64,000 nt of DNA from Flavobacteriaceae bacterium UBA4022 (lineage in GTDB: Bacteria; Bacteroidota; Bacteroidia; Flavobacteriales; Flavobacteriaceae). This document shows, in pieces, positions 36,345-44,569 of this stretch. The stretch is taken from the NCBI GenBank assembly GCA_002384055.1, contig DGAU01000003.1, positions 5,528 through 69,527 of the forward strand, given 5' to 3'. How positions within the stretch are numbered: the stretch's first letter is position 1; the number at the start of each line of letters is the position of its first letter. The position numbers and the translations under genes are program-made. Below the pieces are notes generated by a model that saw only the letters and a list, made by a program, of their open reading frames with translations, ran no database searches and was not told the origin of the DNA.

Positions 36345-37319
36345 TTAATCGTTTAAAAGGTAAGCAAAAATGAGTGGGGCAACAATGGTTGCATCGCTTT
36401 CAATGATGTACTTAGGCGTGTCAATATCGAGCTTGCCCCAAGTTATTTTTTCGTTAGGGACCGCCCCTGAATAACTACCATAACTGGTTGTTGAGTCACT
36501 GATTTGACAGAAATAACTCCAAAAAGGAGTGTCGGTACGTTCCATATCTTGATATAACATGGGCACGACACAAATTGGGAAATCACCAGCGATACCACCA
36601 CCGATTTGAAAAAATCCAATCCCTTTGTCCGAGTTATGCGTGTACCAATCGGCCAGGAAGGTCATGTATTCAATCCCTGATTTCATGGTTGAGGCATGAA
36701 GCGTTCCTTTGAGTACATAGCTGGCAAAAATATTCCCCATCGTACTGTCTTCCCATCCCGGAACTACCATCGGCAAGTTCTTCTGTGCTGCGGCATACAT
36801 CCAAGAATCCTTCAAATCAATTTCATAATACTCCTCCAATACCCCACTGAGCAAGAGCTGGTACATAAATTCGTGCGGAAAATAACGTTCGCCCTTATCT
36901 TCAGCCGACTTCCACAAATCAAAAATATGGGTCTGCAAACGGCGGAAAGCTTCTTCCTCAGGAATACAAGTGTCGGTAACACGGTTGAGGCCACGCTCGA
37001 GTAAATCCCACTCTTGCTGTGGGGTAAGATCTCGGTAATTCGGCACGCGCTCATAATGTGAATGCGCCACAAGATTCATCACGTCCTCTTCAAGGTTTGC
37101 CCCGGTGGAAGAGATGATATGTACTTTGTCTTGGCGAATAATCTCAGCAAAACTCTTGCCTAATTCGGCGGTACTCATGGCTCCAGCCAAGGACACCAAC
37201 ATCTTGGATCCAGCGGCTAATTGCGCTTCGTATCCCTTAGCAGCATCAACCAAAGCAGCTGCATTAAAATGCAGATAGTGTTTTTGAATGAACTGAGAAA
37301 TTGGTCCTTTATGCATCAT
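36345..37319 (-). CDS. Deoxyhypusine synthase-like protein lacking the catalytic lysine
   Basis: NAD-binding-fold protein (324 residues) homologous to eukaryotic and archaeal deoxyhypusine synthase, annotated in many bacteria as DHS-like. Conserved parts include the first Rossmann segment, HIISSTGANLEEDV (67-80), GGGIAGDF (240-247) and the SGAVPNEKITWGKL end. Deoxyhypusine synthase carries its imine-forming lysine (human Lys329) in GGGxxK; here that position is Gly245, so the same chemistry cannot occur. Bacteria lack the eIF5A substrate. Genes for arginine decarboxylase and agmatinase overlap upstream, pointing to a polyamine substrate. It overlaps speB by 11 bases. Confidence 0.88.
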   Translation of the reverse strand: MMHKGPISQFIQKHYLHFNAAALVDAAKGYEAQLAAGSKMLVSLAGAMSTAELGKSFAEIIRQDKVHIISSTGANLEEDVMNLVAHSHYERVPNYRDLTPQQEWDLLERGLNRVTDTCIPEEEAFRRLQTHIFDLWKSAEDKGERYFPHEFMYQLLLSGVLEEYYEIDLKDSWMYAAAQKNLPMVVPGWEDSTMGNIFASYVLKGTLHASTMKSGIEYMTFLADWYTHNSDKGIGFFQIGGGIAGDFPICVVPMLYQDMERTDTPFWSYFCQISDSTTSYGSYSGAVPNEKITWGKLDIDTPKYIIESDATIVAPLIFAYLLND

Positions 37320-38244
37320 TTTCTTGGTTATTAAATTTGGCTAATGGCTTTTTGGGCTCATTAAAATTACTTTCAAAAACCTGCTCAGAAGTCACGCCTT
37401 CGAACTTATAGCTCAACATTTTATAATACAGCTTTGCCGCTAAAAAGTCCGAAGATTTTTCTTCAGGACGCGGGCACAATTCGACGATGTCGAAGCCTAC
37501 TACATTTCTCTCTTTGAAGACCTGTCGCAAAAAGGCAAGGGTTTCATACCAAAGCATCCCTCCTGGTTCCGGCGTCCCTGTTGAGGGCATGATAGAAGGA
37601 TCTAAGGCATCTAGATCGAAGGTAATAAAAACGTTATCACCCAAAGCCTCTATGACACTGTCCATCCAATACTCATCGGTTGCCATTTCGTGGGCAAACC
37701 AAGTCTTTTCTGGATCAAGCACCCTGGTTTCAGCCACATCCATACTGCGGATCCCTACTTGAATCAAATTGGTTTCTTGACTCGCCTGATAAAGCGCACA
37801 GGCATGATTGCAGGCAGAACCTTCGTATGTAGCGCGAAGGTCGGCATGAGCATCAATGTGCAGCACAGTGAGATCATCAAAGCACTCATTAAATGCTCTA
37901 ATGGTCCCGATGGAAATACTATGCTCTCCACCAAAAATCGTCACAAATTTATTGCGCAAAATATATTCTTTTACGCGCTTATGCACCTGATAAACCACAT
38001 CCTCAGGCTCTGTAAAACCTTCTATGGGCGGGCTCAAATAAATTCCTTGCTTGTATACCTCGGACCCGGTTTCAATATCGTACAATTCCATGTTTTCTGA
38101 AGCGCTTAAAAAGGCCTCTGGCCCCTTATCAGCCCCCTTTTGCCAAGTACTTGTCCCGTCGTAAGGAACGGGAATCAAAACGATTTTACTGGTTTCGATA
38201 ACGGCATGCACTGCTGGTATTCCAGCATAAGTTTTAATGTTCAT
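37309..38244 (-). CDS. speB: Agmatinase (ureohydrolase family)
   Basis: Binuclear manganese ureohydrolase (311 residues). Metal ligands are clear: GGEHS with His108, D131-A-H133-A-D135, and the later DLDALDPS pair of aspartates. Agmatinase converts agmatine, made by the overlapping upstream arginine decarboxylase gene, to putrescine and urea. It overlaps speA by 11 bases and the DHS-like gene by 11 bases, so the whole operon is translationally coupled. Arginase is less likely given the ADC neighbour. Confidence 0.92.
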   Translation of the reverse strand: MNIKTYAGIPAVHAVIETSKIVLIPVPYDGTSTWQKGADKGPEAFLSASENMELYDIETGSEVYKQGIYLSPPIEGFTEPEDVVYQVHKRVKEYILRNKFVTIFGGEHSISIGTIRAFNECFDDLTVLHIDAHADLRATYEGSACNHACALYQASQETNLIQVGIRSMDVAETRVLDPEKTWFAHEMATDEYWMDSVIEALGDNVFITFDLDALDPSIMPSTGTPEPGGMLWYETLAFLRQVFKERNVVGFDIVELCPRPEEKSSDFLAAKLYYKMLSYKFEGVTSEQVFESNFNEPKKPLAKFNNQENDA

Positions 38245-39631
38245 AACCCAAAATTGATAATAATTGTTGACTGGTTTGTTGCGGGGCGAATACAGAGGTT
38301 TGGAGTTTACCGTCTTGATCGCGATCGATTAAAATATGTTTGGGCGCAGGGATCAAGCAATGCTGCAACCCGCCAAATCCACCAATTGACTCTTGATATG
38401 CACCGGTATTAAAAAATCCGATATAGAGTGGTTTGTCCTTTCTAAACTTAGGCAGGTATATCGCGTTCACATGCTGCTCACTATTGTAGTAATCATCACT
38501 ATCACAGGTAAGCCCACCCAACAGAACCCGCTCATATTCATCAAACCAGCGGTTGACGGCCAACATAATGAACCGTTTATTGATCGCCCAGGTATCGGGC
38601 AAGGTTGTGATGAATGAAGAGTTGATCATGTTCCATTTCTCACGATCATTTTGTTGCTTCTGGTGTAACACTTCATAAATCGTTCCGCCACTTTCACCCA
38701 CTGTAAAACTCCCAAATTCGGTAAAAATATGTGGAACAGGCACCCCTTCACTGGCACAAGTAATGTTGATTTGATTGATGATTTCATCGACCATATAAGG
38801 GTAATCATAATCAAAGGCCAAAGAGTTCTTGATGGGAAATCCACCCCCGATATTTAAACTGTCGAGACTCGGACATATTTTTTTGAGTCGGGTATAGACC
38901 TTGAGACACTTGACCAACTCGTTCCAATAATAGGCATTGTCTTTGATTCCCGTATTGATGAAAAAGTGCAACATCTTGAGCTCTACTTTATCATTATACT
39001 TAACCTGGTCTTCATAAAAAGGAACAATATTTTTATAACCAATCCCCAATCGAGAAGTGTAAAACTCAAATTTCGGCTCTTCCTCCGAGGCAATACGGAT
39101 GCCAATACTAAAGTCACCATCAATAGCATTTGACAGCATATCTAATTCTTCATAATTGTCTATGATCGGAATACATTTCTTGTGTCCCCCGTTGATCAAA
39201 CGACCGATATTGGCGATGTACTCTTCGCGCTTAAATCCATTACAGATGACATAACTATCGTCACTGATGCGTCCTTCAGCCTTTAAATTTTCGACAATAT
39301 TAATATCATAGGCCGAAGACGTTTCTATATGGATGTCATTCTTAAGGGCTTCGACCAAAACATGCTTGAAATGTGCACTTTTGGTGCAGTAACTATAATT
39401 ATAAGTCCCTTTGTAATTCTGCTTTTGAATGGCCTGATCAAACCATTGCTTGGCGCGATTTATATTTTCGGATATTTTTGGCAGATAAGTAAACTTAAGC
39501 GGAGCGCCATAGGTCTCCACCAAATCCATTAATGGAATCCCGTGAAAGACGAGATTATCCTCAGCCAAACAAAATTCAGCTTGGGGGAAGTCGTAGGTTT
39601 GATCAATAAGATCGATGTATTTTGTGTTCAT
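38234..39631 (-). CDS. speA: Arginine decarboxylase (fold-III, PLP-dependent)
   Basis: Alanine-racemase-fold decarboxylase (465 residues) of the Orn/DAP/Arg group. The PLP lysine is K84 in YCTKSAHF; GGGFPIKN binds the phosphate and LTCDSDDYY holds the active-site Cys/Asp from the partner subunit. It is shorter than E. coli SpeA (about 650) and belongs to the compact Bacteroidota form. Coupled to agmatinase, it starts the ADC route from arginine to putrescine. First gene of the minus-strand polyamine operon. Confidence 0.9.
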   Translation of the reverse strand: MNTKYIDLIDQTYDFPQAEFCLAEDNLVFHGIPLMDLVETYGAPLKFTYLPKISENINRAKQWFDQAIQKQNYKGTYNYSYCTKSAHFKHVLVEALKNDIHIETSSAYDINIVENLKAEGRISDDSYVICNGFKREEYIANIGRLINGGHKKCIPIIDNYEELDMLSNAIDGDFSIGIRIASEEEPKFEFYTSRLGIGYKNIVPFYEDQVKYNDKVELKMLHFFINTGIKDNAYYWNELVKCLKVYTRLKKICPSLDSLNIGGGFPIKNSLAFDYDYPYMVDEIINQINITCASEGVPVPHIFTEFGSFTVGESGGTIYEVLHQKQQNDREKWNMINSSFITTLPDTWAINKRFIMLAVNRWFDEYERVLLGGLTCDSDDYYNSEQHVNAIYLPKFRKDKPLYIGFFNTGAYQESIGGFGGLQHCLIPAPKHILIDRDQDGKLQTSVFAPQQTSQQLLSILGYEH

Positions 39632-39964
39632 TTTGAGAGATACTGCGCATCATTAAAGCGCTGATTATTATGTAGACAATAGGTTTAAGGTTTCAATTCA
39701 AACGCAAATCATACAATAATAGGAAGCATTGCCCAGACCTTTTTGCGCAGCAAAATGGTGAGATGTGGTGCAGATAATACGGAAGTTAGCTTTAAAGTTC
39801 GGTGCCTTACCTTGTAAGCTATTTTTGAATATGACTTCCTGATCTTCAAAAACCCGAATGTAAAAACCTGTTTCACTAATTTCGCTAATAACGGGGTAAA
39901 TGTAATTTTTTTTTTGAATAAAAAGCGTGAAGTAAAAAAAAATCAAAAAATATTTTTTATACCG
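39632..39964. other. AT-rich intergenic region upstream of speA
   Basis: About 330 bases between the divergent ends of the pseudouridine synthase and arginine decarboxylase genes (both on the minus strand). An 82-codon open frame (39698-39946, minus) exists, but its composition follows the surrounding AT richness and it has no recognisable domain. The region probably holds the speA promoter and leader; I see no perfect -7/-33 pair or riboswitch-like structure. Confidence 0.4.
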
Positions 39965-40831
39965 CTAAAGCATTGAAAATAAGTCGATTTCTTCTGTTGT
40001 AAGGGTGCGCCAGCGGCCCCTAGGCAGGTCCTTTTTGGTCAAATGGGCTAGGGTGACACAATCTACTTTAACCACCTGGTAACCCAGGTGTTCAAATAAT
40101 TCGCGGATCACACTATTGCCGAGGTTCTTGATTTTGAGACCGACCTCTTTTTTGGGTTTATTCGCGACATAACTGATCTCTTCCACTTGAATGGTCTTTT
40201 CGCCCAAGGTGAATCCTTCTTTAATTTTTTGGATATCTGCGGCCTTTAAGTTCTTGTCCAACTCAATATGGAAAAGCCTTGGCATGCCTTTCTTGTGCAG
40301 TTTATTCATTAACTGATCGTCGTTGGTAAAGAGAAACAATCCCGTGGCATTGCGTCCCAATCGTCCGACAGGTTTTAGATTGGCTGAACTCGCATTGGCA
40401 ATTAAATCCATCACGGTAAGACCCTTGGATTCACTATTGGTAGAGGCGACAGATTTGGGTTTATTAAGGAGCACGTAAGTTGGTGGATCTGGCTGTAGTC
40501 TGCGCCCATCAAATTTGACTTCTTCTCCAGGCTGTACCATATAGCCCATAACATTGACGACCTTACCATTGACCGTCACCAGGCCTGATGCGATATAGGT
40601 ATCTGCTTCTCTGCGAGAACAAATGCCACTATTGGCTACGTATTTATTCAATCGAATGCCGTCTTTTTTTGGTGCACTGGGCTTTGCCCCAACTTTTAGG
40701 TTGGATTTTTTTATGCGGTCCTGCCGAAATGAGGTCGGCTTATTTATCGGCTTTTTGGCCCCTATTGGACTCTGGGATTTTGGCCCTTTTGGGGATTTAG
40801 GTCCCGACTTGGAAGTTTCTTTTTTTGCCAT
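39965..40831 (-). CDS. RsuA/RluB-type pseudouridine synthase with altered active site
   Basis: Protein of 288 residues (start at 40831, MAKKETSK). It has a lysine/proline/serine-rich basic N-terminal tail, an S4 RNA-binding domain (IRLNKYVANSGICSRREAD, VTVNGKVV) and an RsuA/RluB-type catalytic domain (TGLFLFTND, GYQVVKVDCVTLAHLTKKDLPRGRWR). The motif that normally reads GRLDxxTxG, with the catalytic aspartate, reads VGRLGRNATG here (GGA codon). So it is either inactive or uses another residue; ordinary uridine isomerisation in 23S or 16S rRNA would be expected from intact members. Confidence 0.85.
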   Translation of the reverse strand: MAKKETSKSGPKSPKGPKSQSPIGAKKPINKPTSFRQDRIKKSNLKVGAKPSAPKKDGIRLNKYVANSGICSRREADTYIASGLVTVNGKVVNVMGYMVQPGEEVKFDGRRLQPDPPTYVLLNKPKSVASTNSESKGLTVMDLIANASSANLKPVGRLGRNATGLFLFTNDDQLMNKLHKKGMPRLFHIELDKNLKAADIQKIKEGFTLGEKTIQVEEISYVANKPKKEVGLKIKNLGNSVIRELFEHLGYQVVKVDCVTLAHLTKKDLPRGRWRTLTTEEIDLFSML

Positions 40832-40865
40832 AACACAAAACACCATCAGGTGATTCTATTTTGCG

Positions 40866-40873
40866 CAAAGATA
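40866..40873 (-). promoter_or_regulatory. -7 element for the pseudouridine synthase gene
   Basis: On the minus strand this reads TATCTTTG, a perfect TAnnTTTG, 34 bases before the chosen ATG at 40831. No good TTTG is seen at the -33 position. It supports the shorter start over the ATG at 40846. Confidence 0.45.
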
Positions 40874-40939
40874 ATCATTAAATTAGGTCTCCGTTTTTTA
40901 TCCGGTATTTATTCCATATTCGTGTGTTCACAAACCAAT

Positions 40940-41833
40940 CTACTGAAAATGAGCGCTATCCAACAAGATGATGCTGCCCACTCCTAGCACAATGGCCAAA
41001 CGCAGCAAGGCATGAAGCATTAAGTAGTGCTTTTTGTCCTCAGCACGCCAAAGCAGCAGCAGGAACAACGCCAAAAGCACTATTGTGGCATAAAAATAGT
41101 ACCGCATATCTCCGATAGGATAATTCGTCAGCAGAATTATTGTCGGCACATAGGTTAATCCTACAACCAGAGAGGCCCAATATTTAGCCTCACGCTCTCC
41201 ATAAACCACGGGAATAGTTCGGTAATTTTGTGCCAAATCACCCTTCAAATTTTCAAGGTCTTTGATGATTTCACGCAACACCAATAGCAATAGCAAAAAA
41301 CTTGCATGCACCAAGATGATCGCGTCAAAATTCCTGTAATACACCACCAGAACAAATAGCGGCATGACCGATAAAAGGGCCGCTGAAATATTGCCAACAA
41401 AAAGATGCTTTTTGAGTCGATGTGAGTAATACCACAATAAGAAGATAAAGCCCGTGAAAAATAAAACCGCATTAAAGGACACGGCACTCGCCAATAATAC
41501 AACAGCAAAGTTAAGCAGAAAATAGCCTGTGAGTTGCGTTTGCTGTCTGACCTGTCGATCCAGGATGGTCCTTCTGGGTCGATTGATCAAGTCTTTCTCT
41601 TTATCGTAAAAGTTATTAATGATGTACCCGGCAGCAATGGCCAAGGAAGAAGCCCCAATGAGCAACCACAAATCCAAGACCCCTAAAACCGATTTGACGG
41701 GACGATCTGGCGACAAAATAAAGACAGCCGTAAGGACTTGAGCCAAAACCAAAACTGCGATAGCATAGCCCCGCACCACAGAAAAAAGGCCAAGGAGTTT
41801 AAGCAACATATATTTTTGATTGCGGGTCAGCAT
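40940..41833 (-). CDS. UbiA-family prenyltransferase (geranylgeranylglycerol-phosphate type)
   Basis: Integral membrane prenyltransferase (297 residues, about 8-9 helices). The two Asp-rich Mg-pyrophosphate motifs are present: NNFYDKEKD in the first loop and DLENLKGD in the second. Similar Bacteroidota proteins are assigned as geranylgeranylglycerol-phosphate geranylgeranyltransferase-like, adding an isoprenoid to a lipid headgroup; the acceptor here is not proven. It sits directly downstream of the mevalonate kinase and MvaD genes on the same strand, so isoprenoid precursor supply and use are co-localised. Confidence 0.82.
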   Translation of the reverse strand: MLTRNQKYMLLKLLGLFSVVRGYAIAVLVLAQVLTAVFILSPDRPVKSVLGVLDLWLLIGASSLAIAAGYIINNFYDKEKDLINRPRRTILDRQVRQQTQLTGYFLLNFAVVLLASAVSFNAVLFFTGFIFLLWYYSHRLKKHLFVGNISAALLSVMPLFVLVVYYRNFDAIILVHASFLLLLLVLREIIKDLENLKGDLAQNYRTIPVVYGEREAKYWASLVVGLTYVPTIILLTNYPIGDMRYYFYATIVLLALFLLLLWRAEDKKHYLMLHALLRLAIVLGVGSIILLDSAHFQ

Positions 41834-41854
41834 ACGCGCAAGGTTTAAATGGCT

Positions 41855-42793
41855 CTAGAATTGATAGACCACTTCAAGTTTATGCCCTTTTAGGGCGGTT
41901 TGTGCCGCAGCCAAGTCTTGGGTAAAACCCAGCATATAACCACCACCACCTGAGCCACAGAGTTTGAGATAATAAGCATTACTCTCCAAACCTTTTTGCC
42001 AGAGGCCATGAAATTTCTTTGGGATCATTGGCTGAAAATGATCCAAAACAACTTTTGAGAGCTGCTTGATGTTCCCAAATAAAGAGGTAACATCGCCCTT
42101 CAAAAAGTCGTCAACACAAGAATCGGTATGCCTGACAAACTCATTTTTGAGCATGTTCCTGAATCCCTCATGCTTCATTTTTTCCATAAAGATCTCAACC
42201 ATCGGTGCCGTTTCGCCAGTAATGCCACTATCTAATAGAAAGACCGCTCCGCCACTTTTGTTCGTTTGAGAAGGAATGCCAGCAGGCTCAATATGGTCTT
42301 GAGAATTGATCAAAATCGGCAAACTGAGGTAACTGTTCAAAGGATCTAAGCCCGAGGATTTACCATGAAAAAAGGACTCCATTTGTGCAAAAATCACCTT
42401 CAGTTCGAGCAGTTTTTCGCGGGTAAGGTTTTCGAGTACGGTAATTTTTTGATGGGCATAGCCGTCATAAATTGCGGCAACTAATGCGCCACTACTCCCC
42501 ACGCCATAACCTTGTGGAATACTCGAGTCAAAATACATTCCACCAGAGAGATCCGAATCCAAACGGTCTAAGTCAAAGGTTACAGATATTTCATCCTGAA
42601 CAACTAACCCACGTAGATAGCCAGAAAATCGGACTAAATGGGCTGTGGAAGCCTCTGTTAGCGGCGTTTTCTCTTCAGGCGTTTTGAGGGCCCCATTATA
42701 AAAATTGTAAGGTATCGAAAGGCCTTTCGAATCTTTGATGATTCCATATTCGCCAAACAGCAGAATTTTCGAATAAAACAACGGGCCTCTCAT
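41855..42793 (-). CDS. GHMP-family mevalonate kinase
   Basis: GHMP kinase (312 residues). N-terminal ILLFGEYGI segment, phosphate-binding PQGYGVGSSGALVAA loop, and C-terminal LCGSGGGGYMLGF motif 3. Its place between the diphosphomevalonate decarboxylase and UbiA-type prenyltransferase genes supports mevalonate kinase, phosphorylating mevalonate at C5 with ATP; phosphomevalonate kinase is the alternative. The gene lies 21 bases downstream of mvaD and forms one isoprenoid operon. Confidence 0.8.
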   Translation of the reverse strand: MRGPLFYSKILLFGEYGIIKDSKGLSIPYNFYNGALKTPEEKTPLTEASTAHLVRFSGYLRGLVVQDEISVTFDLDRLDSDLSGGMYFDSSIPQGYGVGSSGALVAAIYDGYAHQKITVLENLTREKLLELKVIFAQMESFFHGKSSGLDPLNSYLSLPILINSQDHIEPAGIPSQTNKSGGAVFLLDSGITGETAPMVEIFMEKMKHEGFRNMLKNEFVRHTDSCVDDFLKGDVTSLFGNIKQLSKVVLDHFQPMIPKKFHGLWQKGLESNAYYLKLCGSGGGGYMLGFTQDLAAAQTALKGHKLEVVYQF

Positions 42794-42814
42794 GTGGATT
42801 TGTTTGATGTAAAA

Positions 42815-43897
42815 TTACAGTTTTTTTAGTCCACGACCAACTCGGTCGATGATATATCGCCCGAGACTGCAATACGGCTTTAATTCGCGATCAATAAACT
42901 CCAAAACGGCAGTTTTGATATGCTCAGGATACAACACATGGACATTAGCACCGGCATCTAAGGTAAAACAGACCGGATACTCCGTATGGGCCCTAAACTT
43001 TCGTATGGCTTCAATGATGCTGAGGGTGTTGGGTTTCATCAGGATAAAACTAGGATCTGAAGTGAGCATCATCGCATGCAAAGCCAGTGCTTCCCGCTCT
43101 ACCAAATCGCTAAAGGACATCAAATCACCGCTGGCCAATATCGGCATCAAGTCGGACAAATGCTTTTGGGCTTGATCAAAACGCGCTGCCGCATAAGGAT
43201 GATCGTGCATCAGGCCATGGCCCACGGTACTACTGACGACTTTTTCGCCTTCATCTACCAACAATATAGTGTCCTGATAGGTCGTAAAGACCGGGTCTAG
43301 AGGCTGCTCATAAACGGTTCCGTACAAATTATTGGCCTGTGGTATTTGGGGATGATCACCCCAAACCACCATGGGTCCTTGAATACTGCGCGCGGCACTT
43401 CCACTGCCTAAACGGGCCAAAAAAGACGCCTTTTGATCAAAATCAGCTGGGGACATGGGCTGCATTAAACAGGTGTTTTCTAGAGCCAATAAAGCTCCGG
43501 CTAAAGCCGCCATACCACTAGCCGAGGAGGCAATTCCGCTGCTATGAGGGAAAGTATTGGTCGTCTTGATGTCAAAATGATAATCTTCGAGCAGCGGTAA
43601 AAAGTTCAAGATACGTTCAAAAAACTGTTCAATCTTAGGAACAAAAGAAGGTTGTGGCACACCATCAAATACTACCGCTAGCGAAAACCCTTTGCTATGT
43701 TTCTTCTTGAAGTGCAGATCAGTTTGGGTCACGCAAGCATCTAGGGTAAAACTGATGCTGGCATTTTTGGGCAATTGTACCCCGTATTTCCCCCAATACT
43801 TGACCAAAGCAATGTTACTTGGCGCCTGATAACCGATCAGTCCAGAATCTGGTGTTTGGCCATAAGCTTTTGATAAAAAGTGGTCTTCTGAATTCAT
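42815..43897 (-). CDS. mvaD: Diphosphomevalonate decarboxylase
   Basis: GHMP-family decarboxylase (360 residues) that converts mevalonate diphosphate to isopentenyl diphosphate with ATP. Diagnostic motifs are APSNIALVKYWGKYG (25-39), HSSGIASSASGMAAL (phosphate loop) and CFTLDAGANVHVLY near the C-terminus. It shows that this organism uses the mevalonate pathway rather than the MEP pathway, a lineage trait of Flavobacteriia. Immediately upstream lies a His-rich repeat protein gene (start at 44309). Confidence 0.92.
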   Translation of the reverse strand: MNSEDHFLSKAYGQTPDSGLIGYQAPSNIALVKYWGKYGVQLPKNASISFTLDACVTQTDLHFKKKHSKGFSLAVVFDGVPQPSFVPKIEQFFERILNFLPLLEDYHFDIKTTNTFPHSSGIASSASGMAALAGALLALENTCLMQPMSPADFDQKASFLARLGSGSAARSIQGPMVVWGDHPQIPQANNLYGTVYEQPLDPVFTTYQDTILLVDEGEKVVSSTVGHGLMHDHPYAAARFDQAQKHLSDLMPILASGDLMSFSDLVEREALALHAMMLTSDPSFILMKPNTLSIIEAIRKFRAHTEYPVCFTLDAGANVHVLYPEHIKTAVLEFIDRELKPYCSLGRYIIDRVGRGLKKL

Positions 43898-43952
43898 GGC
43901 AACTGCTTTTGAAGGGCAAATATAACCAAAAGCTTGCAGTCATCGGCCGGGG

Positions 43953-44309
43953 TTAATACATAAGATGCCTCTGGGTGCTTTTGCGCCAAAGGGCCTGATG
44001 CTGCTGGGCCACAAAATAAATTTTGAGGTCGGCTTGATGCGCGTAGTCCACAAAATAAATGGTTTGATCGGCTTGATGGGCATGGTCGGTAAAATACCAA
44101 AGCCCCTCATTGCCTTTTGCCTGATGACCATGAGCAACCTTATGCACCAAAAGATCTGCTTGATGGGCTTGGTCGGTGACAAAAACCTTGACCTTGGCTT
44201 GATGGGCATGATCCACACTAAATACCTTTTGTGCCATAGCCATCGACGGCACAAGCCATAAAAAAGCGATAAATAAACGAGTGCGAAATGAATGTGGTCT
44301 TGTTTTCAT
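43953..44309 (-). CDS. DUF6150-like exported protein with HQA repeats
   Basis: Exported protein of 118 residues: signal peptide 1-27 (ending AMAQ), then six copies of an HQA motif at residues 36, 49, 62, 78, 91 and 104. The spacing is 13, 13, 16, 13, 13, with a beta-strand (KVFVTD, IYFVDY, IYFVAQ) between each pair. The pattern predicts a small stacked beta structure displaying a ladder of histidines. Similar repeat proteins are labelled DUF6150; no function is known. The repeat also makes other frames look open. It ends 56 bases before mvaD on the same strand. Confidence 0.8.
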   Translation of the reverse strand: MKTRPHSFRTRLFIAFLWLVPSMAMAQKVFSVDHAHQAKVKVFVTDQAHQADLLVHKVAHGHQAKGNEGLWYFTDHAHQADQTIYFVDYAHQADLKIYFVAQQHQALWRKSTQRHLMY

Positions 44310-44342
44310 CTCTCTAAGTTAGGCATTTTGATTTTATCTCAT

Positions 44343-44373
44343 AAAAAAACCCAGGCCAAAGGCCCGGGTTTTT
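44343..44373. terminator. Terminator downstream of tRNA-Leu
   Basis: CCCAGGCC and GGCCCGGG pair around AAA, with A-run and T-run flanks. On the minus strand it ends the tRNA-Leu transcript; because the stem is symmetrical it may work in both directions. Confidence 0.8.
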
Positions 44374-44374
44374 G

Positions 44375-44456
44375 TGCGGCTGAAGGGAGTCGAACCCCCA
44401 CGCCTTGCGGCACTAGATCCTAAGTCTAGCATGTCTACCAATTCCATCACAGCCGC
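44375..44456 (-). tRNA. tRNA-Leu (anticodon TAG)
   Basis: An 82-base cloverleaf on the minus strand: acceptor GCGGCTG pairs with CAGCCGC, discriminator A; D-arm with GGAATTGGTAGAC; anticodon arm CTAGA-CTTAGGA-TCTAG with anticodon TAG, reading CUA codons; a long class II variable arm (TGCCGCAAGGCGT); and T-arm GGGGGTTCGACTCCC. No encoded CCA. Confidence 0.93.
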
Positions 44457-44480
44457 AATGGATTTTCTTACTTAGGACGG

Positions 44481-44510
44481 CAAATATACATAAGTTTTAG
44501 AATTAACAAA
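44481..44510 (-). promoter_or_regulatory. Promoter for tRNA-Leu
   Basis: On the minus strand, TTTG (44507-44510) and TATATTTG (44481-44488) are separated by 18 bases, a near-perfect Bacteroidota -33/-7 pair. Start of transcription would be about 20 bases before the mature tRNA. Confidence 0.7.
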
Positions 44511-44569
44511 TCGACCTATTTAAAAATTATGACTTTTCGTAACTTCGGCTCCACCAAAGAAAAAACATC

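Noticed and set aside
39698..39946. 82-codon minus-strand frame upstream of speA
   Set aside because: AT-driven composition, no domain, no good leader; more likely promoter region.
43940..44261. Long open frames in other frames and on the opposite strand of the DUF6150 gene
   Set aside because: They arise from the repeated HQA codons; only the -frame from 44309 has a signal peptide and a regular protein repeat.
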